Under the pieces are notes generated by a model, which did not search any database, was not told the DNA's origin, and worked only from the letters and a program-made list of their open reading frames with translations. Made by a program: the position numbers and the translations under genes. A stretch of DNA of 64,000 nt, taken from positions 1,418,109 through 1,482,108 of the forward strand of contig NC_135567.1 of assembly GCF_964340395.1 (NCBI RefSeq). The letters are read 5' to 3'. This DNA is from Glandiceps talaboti (Eukaryota; Hemichordata; Enteropneusta; Spengelidae). This document shows, in pieces, positions 58,807 to 64,000 of the stretch; the first letter of the stretch is position 1, and every line of letters starts with the position of its first letter.

Positions 58807-58956
58807 ATGAAGTTAAGAAGAAGAACAGTAGAGGCTAAAGACTTGAGGAGGAAAAGTGTTCGAAAACCATCCACTTCTAAGGAGATCCAGTCCCCCACTT
58901 TACCTGCCACCAACCCAGGACGAGGGAGGAAAAGACGTCTGTCAGGCGAGTCTGAG
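58807..58956 (+). CDS. CTDSPL2: CTD small phosphatase-like protein 2, first coding exon
   Basis: Acceptor TTGTCATTTCAG ends at 58781; the ATG is at 58807 (context AAAATGA); 50 codons end in GAG followed by a consensus donor GTAAGT, phase 0. It reads MKLRRRTVEAKDLRRKSVRK … GRGRKRRLSGESE. Human CTDSPL2, as I recall it, begins with a similar basic M-x-L-R-x-R stretch and a KRKYSE/RKRRLSG-type block. With the next exon (SSIKK-type motif) the match is specific. The protein is a nuclear HAD-family phosphatase of the SCP/FCP group; the DLDET catalytic domain would be far downstream, beyond the window. An upstream in-frame ATG at 58765 lies before the acceptor and is intronic. The exon has an acceptor, so at least one untranslated exon lies upstream, possibly at 49313. 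Confidence 0.8.
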
Positions 58957-58969
58957 GTAAGTTATACAC

Positions 58970-59555
58970 CCATACCACAGGGTAAAGTCATCTATACCAC
59001 AGAGTAAAGTCACCCATACCACAGGGTAAAGTCATCCATACCACAGGGTAAAGTCATCTATACCACAGAGTAAAGTCACCCATACCACAGGGTAAAGTCA
59101 TCCATACCACAGGGTAAAGTCATCCATACCACAGGGTAAAGTCACCCATACCACAGGGTAAAGTCATCCTTACTACAGGGTAAAGTCACCCATACCACAG
59201 GGTAAAGTCATCCATACTACAGGGTAAAGTCACCCATACCACAGGGTAAAGTCATCCTTACTACAGGGTAAAGTCATCCATACCACAGGGTAAAGTCATC
59301 CATACCACAGGGTAAAGTCACCCATACCACAGGGTAAAGTCATCCATACCACAGGGTAAAGTCATCCATACCACAGGGTAAAGTCATCCATACCACAGGT
59401 TAAAGTCATCCATACCACAGGGTAAAGTCATCCATACCACAGGTTAAAGTCATCCATACCACAGGGTAAAGTCACCCATACCACAGGGTAAATTCATCCG
59501 TACTACAGGGTAAAGTCACCCATACCACATGGTAAAGTCACCCACACCACAGCCA
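58970..59555. repeat. 22-bp minisatellite, about 26 copies
   Basis: Unit ATACCACAGGGTAAAGTCAT plus CC, with CC/TC and T/A variants. It begins 14 bp after the exon's splice donor, and each unit contains GGTAAAGT, a weak splice-donor-like sequence. Confidence 0.95.
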
Positions 59556-59564
59556 ACAAACAGG

Positions 59565-62130
59565 GTAGAATTGTAATACAAGGGCCTGGGCTTCTCATAG
59601 CCCATCCTGGTCTACCAGAGTACTTGTAGAATTGTAATACAAGGGCCTGGGCTTCTCATAGTCCATCCTGGTCTACCATAGTACTTGTAGAATTGTAATA
59701 CAAGGGCCTGGGCTTCTCATAGCCCATCCTGGTCTACCATAGTACTTGTAGAATTGTAATACAAGGGCCTGGGCTTCTCATAGCCCATCCTGGTCTACCA
59801 GAGTACTTGTAGAATTGTAATACAAGGGCCTGGGCTTCTCATAGCCCATCCTGGTCTACCAGAATACTTGTAGAATTGTAGTACAAGGGCCTGGGCTTCT
59901 CATAGCCCATCCTGGTCTACCAGAATACTTGTAGAATTGTAATACAAGGGCCTGGGCTTCTCATAGCCCATCCTGGTCTACCAGAATACTTGTAGAATTG
60001 TAATACAAGGGCCTGGGCTTCTCATAGCCCATCCTGGTCTACCAGAATACTTGTAGAATTGTAATACAAGGACCTGGGCTTCTCATAGCCCATCCTGGTC
60101 TACCAGAGTACTTGTAGAATTGTAATACAAGGGCCTGGGCTTCTCATAGCCCATCCTGGTCTACCAGAGTACTTGTAGAATTGTAATACAAGGGCCTGGG
60201 CTTCTCATAGCCCATCCTGGTCTACCAGAGTACTTGTAGAATTGTAATACAAGGGCCTGGGCTTCTCATAGCCCATCCTGGTCTACCAGAGTACTTGTAG
60301 AATTGTAATACAAGGGCCTGGGCTTCTCATAGCCCATCCTGGTCTACCAGAGTACTTGTAGAATTGTAATACAAGGGCCTGGGCTTCTCATAGCCCATCC
60401 TGGTCTACCAGAATACTTGTAGAATTGTAATACAAGGGCCTGGGCTTCTCATAGCCCATCCTGGTCTACCATAGTACTTGTAGAATTGTAATACAAGGGC
60501 CTGGGCTTCTCATAGCCCATCCTGGTCTACCAGAGTACTTGTAGAATTGTAATACAAGGGCCTGGGCTTCTCATAGCCCATCCTGGTCTACCAGAGTACT
60601 TGTAGAATTGTAATACAAGGGCCTGGGCTTCTTATAGCCCATCCTGGTCTACCAGAGTACTTGTAGAATTGTAATACAAGGGCCTGGGCTTCTCATAGCC
60701 CATCCTGGTCTACCAGAGTACTTGTAGAATTGTAATACAAGGGCCTGGGCTTCTCATAGCCCATCCTGGTCTACCAGAATACTTGTAGAATTGTAATACA
60801 AGGGCCTGGGCTTCTCATAGCCCATCCTGGTCTACCAGAGTACTTGTAGAATTGTAATACAAGGGCCTGGGCTTCTCATAGCCCATCCTGGTCTACCAGA
60901 ATACTTGTAGAATTGTAATACAAGGGCCTGGGCTTCTCATAGCCCATCCTGGTCTACCAGAATACTTGTAGAATTGTAATACAAGGGCCTGGGCTTCTCG
61001 TAGCCCATCCTGGTCTACCAGAGTACTTGTAGAATTGTAATACAAGGGCCTGGGCTTCTCATAGCCCATCCTGGTCTACCAGAATACTTGTAGAATTGTA
61101 ATACAAGGGCCTGGGCTTCTCATAGCCCATCCTGGTCTACCAGAGTACTTGTAGAATTGTAATACAAGGGCCTGGGCTTCTCATAGCCCATCCTGGTCTA
61201 CCAGAATACTTGTAGAATTGTAATACAAGGGCCTGGGCTTCTCATAGCCCATCCTGGTCTACCAGAATACTTGTAGAATTGTAATACAAGGACCTGGGCT
61301 TCTCATAGCCCATCCTGGTCTACCAGAATACTTGTAGAATTGTAATACAAGGGCCTGGGCATCTCATAGCCCATCCTAGTCTACCAGAATACTTGTAGAA
61401 TTGTAATACAAGGGCCTGGGCTTCTCATAGCCCATCCTGGTCTACCATATAGTACTTGTAGAATTGTAATACAAGGGCCTGGGCTTCTCATAGCCCATCC
61501 TGGTCTACCATATAGTACTTGTAGAATTGTAATACAAGGGCCTGGGCTTCTCATAGCCCATCCTGGTCTACCAGAGTACTTGTAGAATTGTAATACAAGG
61601 GCCTGGGCATCTCATAGCCCATCCTGGTCTACCAGAGTACTTGTAGAATTGTAATACAAGGGCCTGGGCTTCTCATAGCCCATCCTGGTCTACCAGAATA
61701 CTTGTAGAATTGTAATACAAGGGCCTGGGCTTCTCATAGCCCATCCTGGTCTACCAGAATACTTGTAGAATTGTAATACAAGGGCCTGGGCCTCTCATAG
61801 CCCATCCTGGTCTACCAGAATACTTGTAGAATTGTAATACAAGGGCCTGGGCTTCTCATAGCCCATCCTGGTCTACCAGAATACTTGTAGAATTGTAATA
61901 CAAGGGCCAGGGCTTCTCATAGCCCATCCTGGTCTACCAGAGTACTTGTAGAATTGTAATGCAAGGGCCTGGGCTTCTCATAGCCCATCCTGGTCTACCA
62001 GAGTACTTGTAGAATTGTAATACAAGGGCCTGGGCTTCTCATAGCCCATCCTGGTCTACCAGAATACTTGTAGAATTGTAATACAAGGGCCTGGGCTTCT
62101 TATAGCCCATCCTGGTCTACCAGGGTACTT
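59565..62130. repeat. 61-bp minisatellite, about 42 copies
   Basis: Unit contains GTAGAATTGTAATACAAGGG, CCTGGGCTTCTCATAGCCCA and TCCTGGTCTACCAGAGTACT. Each unit can form a small hairpin, GGGCT-TCTCAT-AGCCC. Variation is mainly CAGAG, CAGAA or CATAG before TACTTG. Copies are highly uniform, so turnover is recent. Confidence 0.95.
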
Positions 62131-62589
62131 GTAGTTTAGTAGTAAAAAAATTCCATTAAACTCAATAGGCCATTCACTATTTCTACAAATACAGACTGCT
62201 TTCAAAATTCTTCCTACTGAGATGATGGCACAGATAGTTCAGTCCTCCTGTTTCTGACTCCAGCCAAGAACTTCAGAGCCTTGGAGAAATCAAAATCCTT
62301 AATTTAAGTTTGTTTAAACTTTGTACATATTTACATGCAGGTATTGTGTCTGTCCTAAATCTTGTGAAATGTGATACTTAACAACAAAGTCATGATAGTT
62401 AGAGATGTCATTACCTGCCATATTGGAAAATGTAGTTTTTCAGTCGCTTGACATTTCATGATGTATAACTACAAACTAGTGTTTTCATAGTAAAATTGAA
62501 CTCAGAACTGATAATAGGAAATATATCACCACTTTATCCAAAGGAATATTAGATTGTTGCACTATTGTGACAGTTCTTGGGGTACAAAT

Positions 62590-62735
62590 GGACGTGAATT
62601 ATCCAATGTCAATGATGTTGAATATATAGTGAATTATCCAATGTCAATGATGTTGAATATATAGTGAATTATCCAATGTCAATGATGTTGAATATATAGT
62701 GAATTATCCAATGTCAATGATGTTGAATATGTATG
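62590..62735. repeat. 35-bp tandem repeat, 4 copies
   Basis: Unit GAATTATCCAATGTCAATGA then TGTTGAATATATAGT; the last copy changes to ATATGTATG. Confidence 0.95.
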
Positions 62736-63174
62736 TTAATCTTGCCAGTACGCAATCCTGGCTCATAGCAGTGAACTAAGTTTATTATTTTGAGTCACAC
62801 CTTGTGTTATAGAGTAAATTCAACTAATGAGTCGTTGGACAACAGTGTATGTAATTAAAATTTCACTTTCATTGTTTCAAAAGTAACACTGGTTGACACA
62901 TATGTAAGCAACCCCTTGTAAACAATTGGCATTGGACTGTCTCTGAACAAACACAGTCTGAACACATCAAACTTCTGAGTGGCTGGTATGTGAATTTAAA
63001 GAGGCGGCAACAATATTAATGGTGCAGTAGCAGAATTTAATGGGGCGGGCCACCCCTTTACAAGGGGCTGTCAAGAACACTGGTTGTTTTAGCCTGTCAA
63101 GTTTGCGTTTGCACACAGGTATGATACAAACATGCAGTAACAAGTCAGGCGGTGATTACACCTCATGGGTGTAC

Positions 63175-63350
63175 AACCGGCAATGTACAGATTACAAGCC
63201 AACCACTCTAACCATTCAACCATCACGACTTCACAACCAGCAATGTACAGATTACAAGCCAACCACTCTAACCATTCAACCATCATGACTCCACAACCAG
63301 CAATGTACAGATTACAAGCCAGTCACTCTAACCATTCAACCATCATAACA
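63175..63350 (-). repeat. 60-bp tandem repeat derived from a tRNA-like (SINE) sequence, 3 copies
   Basis: On the minus strand each unit reads TTGAATGGTTAGAGTGGTTG, GCTTGTAATCTGTACATTGC and TGGTTGT. This has the layout of a tRNA: an A-box-like TGGTTAGAGTGGTTGG, an anticodon-arm-like CTTGTAATC (anticodon TGT, threonine-like) and the start of a B box, GGTTG, which has lost GTTCGA. It is therefore a piece of a tRNA-derived SINE amplified in tandem and not a working tRNA gene. Confidence 0.6.
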
Positions 63351-63392
63351 ATTTAAAGTATAACAATTTATATATTATGATATTTATTTCAG

Positions 63393-63479
63393 GACCTACA
63401 AGATGAAGGGACAGCATCTTCGTCGTCATCTAGATTGTTTACATCAATTAAAAAACTCATATGGTCAACTCCAAAAACA
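63393..63479 (+). CDS. CTDSPL2: CTD small phosphatase-like protein 2, second coding exon
   Basis: Acceptor TATTTATTTCAG ends at 63392; 29 codons read DLQDEGTASSSSSRLFTS and IKKLIWSTPKT, followed by the donor GTAAGTG at 63480, phase 0 on both sides. The S-x-I-K-K-x-I...STPK pattern matches human CTDSPL2 (…SSIKKFIKGSTPK… as I recall it), which is what identifies the gene. Joining 58807-58956 to this exon keeps the frame. The rest of the gene continues past 64000. Confidence 0.82.
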
Positions 63480-63491
63480 GTAAGTGTAAAC

Positions 63492-64000
63492 ACAACTAAT
63501 TACTATTATAACTATACAGGATTTATAGTATACATAGATACAACTAATTACTATTATAACTGTACAGGATTTATAGTATACATAGATATAACTAATTACT
63601 ATTATAACTGTACAGGATTTATAGTATACATAGATATAACTAATTACTATTATAACTATACAGGATTTATAGTATACATAGATATAACTAATTACTATTA
63701 TAACTATACAGGATTTATAGTATATATAGATACAACTAATTACTATTACAACTATACAGGATTTATAGTATACATAGATACAACTAATTACTATTATAAA
63801 TATACAGGATTTATAGTATACATAGATATAACTAATTACTATTATAAATATACAGGATTTATAGTGTACATAGATATAACTAATTACTATTATAACTATA
63901 CAGGATTTATAGTATATATAGATATAACTAATTACTATTATAACTATACAGGATTTATAGTATATATAGATATAACTAATTACTATTATAACTTTACAGG
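63492..64000. repeat. 48-bp tandem repeat, at least 10 copies, running off the window
   Basis: Unit contains ACTAATTACTATTATAACTA, TACAGGATTTATAGTATAC and ATAGATACA. It starts 13 bp after the splice donor of CTDSPL2-like exon 2. Every unit contains TATACAGG, which resembles an acceptor without a pyrimidine tract. Confidence 0.95.

Larger units (their letters stand above)
58957..63392 (+). other. CTDSPL2: CTDSPL2-like intron, mostly minisatellites
   Basis: GTAAGT at the left and TTTATTTCAG at the right. Of 4.4 kb about 80% is tandem repeat: a 22-bp array (58970-59555), a 61-bp array (59565-62130), a 35-bp array (62590-62735) and a tRNA-derived 60-bp array (63175-63350). The rest is unique. 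Confidence 0.8.

Noticed and set aside
63175-63350. A functional tRNA-Thr gene
   Set aside because: The acceptor stem and intact B box are missing and the units are tandem; only a tRNA-derived fragment is supported.

Overview
This is nuclear DNA from an animal, almost certainly a marine invertebrate. The lineage cannot be fixed from the sequence alone; the genes and transposons fit a deuterostome such as a hemichordate or lancelet, but a mollusc is not excluded. The evidence is spliced exons with GT/AG borders, CR1/L2-type LINEs, a Penelope-like element, a Kolobok-type DNA transposon with a THAP exon, and a very high load of minisatellites. Host coding sequence is sparse, well under 2% of the window. 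Most long open frames are by-products of tandem arrays whose period is a multiple of three.

Layout. 0.7-7.0 kb: a roughly 1.4 kb dispersed repeat occurs twice in inverted orientation. Between the copies lie a ceramide synthase 1-like first coding exon (minus strand, 4281-4553) and a second candidate first exon (3118-3148). 7.0-12 kb: dispersed repeats, at least five minisatellites, simple repeats and a LINE reverse transcriptase (RT) fragment. 12.2-19.8 kb: LINE remnants broken up by two large arrays. One is a 48-bp satellite of about 74 copies. The other is a 71/73-bp array of about 44 copies whose unit is itself the RT motif A coding sequence. 19.9-22.1 kb and 40.8-43.7 kb: two copies of a foldback-type element. 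23.9-25.2 kb: a Helentron-like non-autonomous element. 25.2-28.3 kb: a nearly intact LINE on the minus strand. 28.8-29.7 kb: an unrecognised single-exon gene candidate with CCAAT and TATA boxes. 30.4-33.6 kb: an array with about thirty ATGCAAAT octamers. 33.6-40.8 kb: noncoding, with a foldback repeat, a duplicated segment, a 51-bp array and weak exon candidates.

44.2-47.1 kb: a decayed Penelope-like element, interrupted by a 111-bp inverted-repeat insertion and by a truncated LINE. 47.2-48.7 kb: a 51-bp array carrying a CACGTG E-box in each unit, just upstream of a promoter-like region with a possible untranslated exon ending at 49313. 51.3-56.0 kb: a Kolobok-like transposon flanked by TTAA, itself carrying two nested elements. 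58.8 kb to the end: the first two coding exons of a CTDSPL2-like phosphatase gene (plus strand). They are separated by a 4.4 kb intron made mainly of minisatellites.

The three host gene candidates (CERS1-like, the 29 kb ORF and CTDSPL2-like) do not form a pathway. The main interest is how transposon sequence, including protein-coding sequence, has been turned into tandem arrays, and how some arrays place transcription-factor motifs at high density near promoters.
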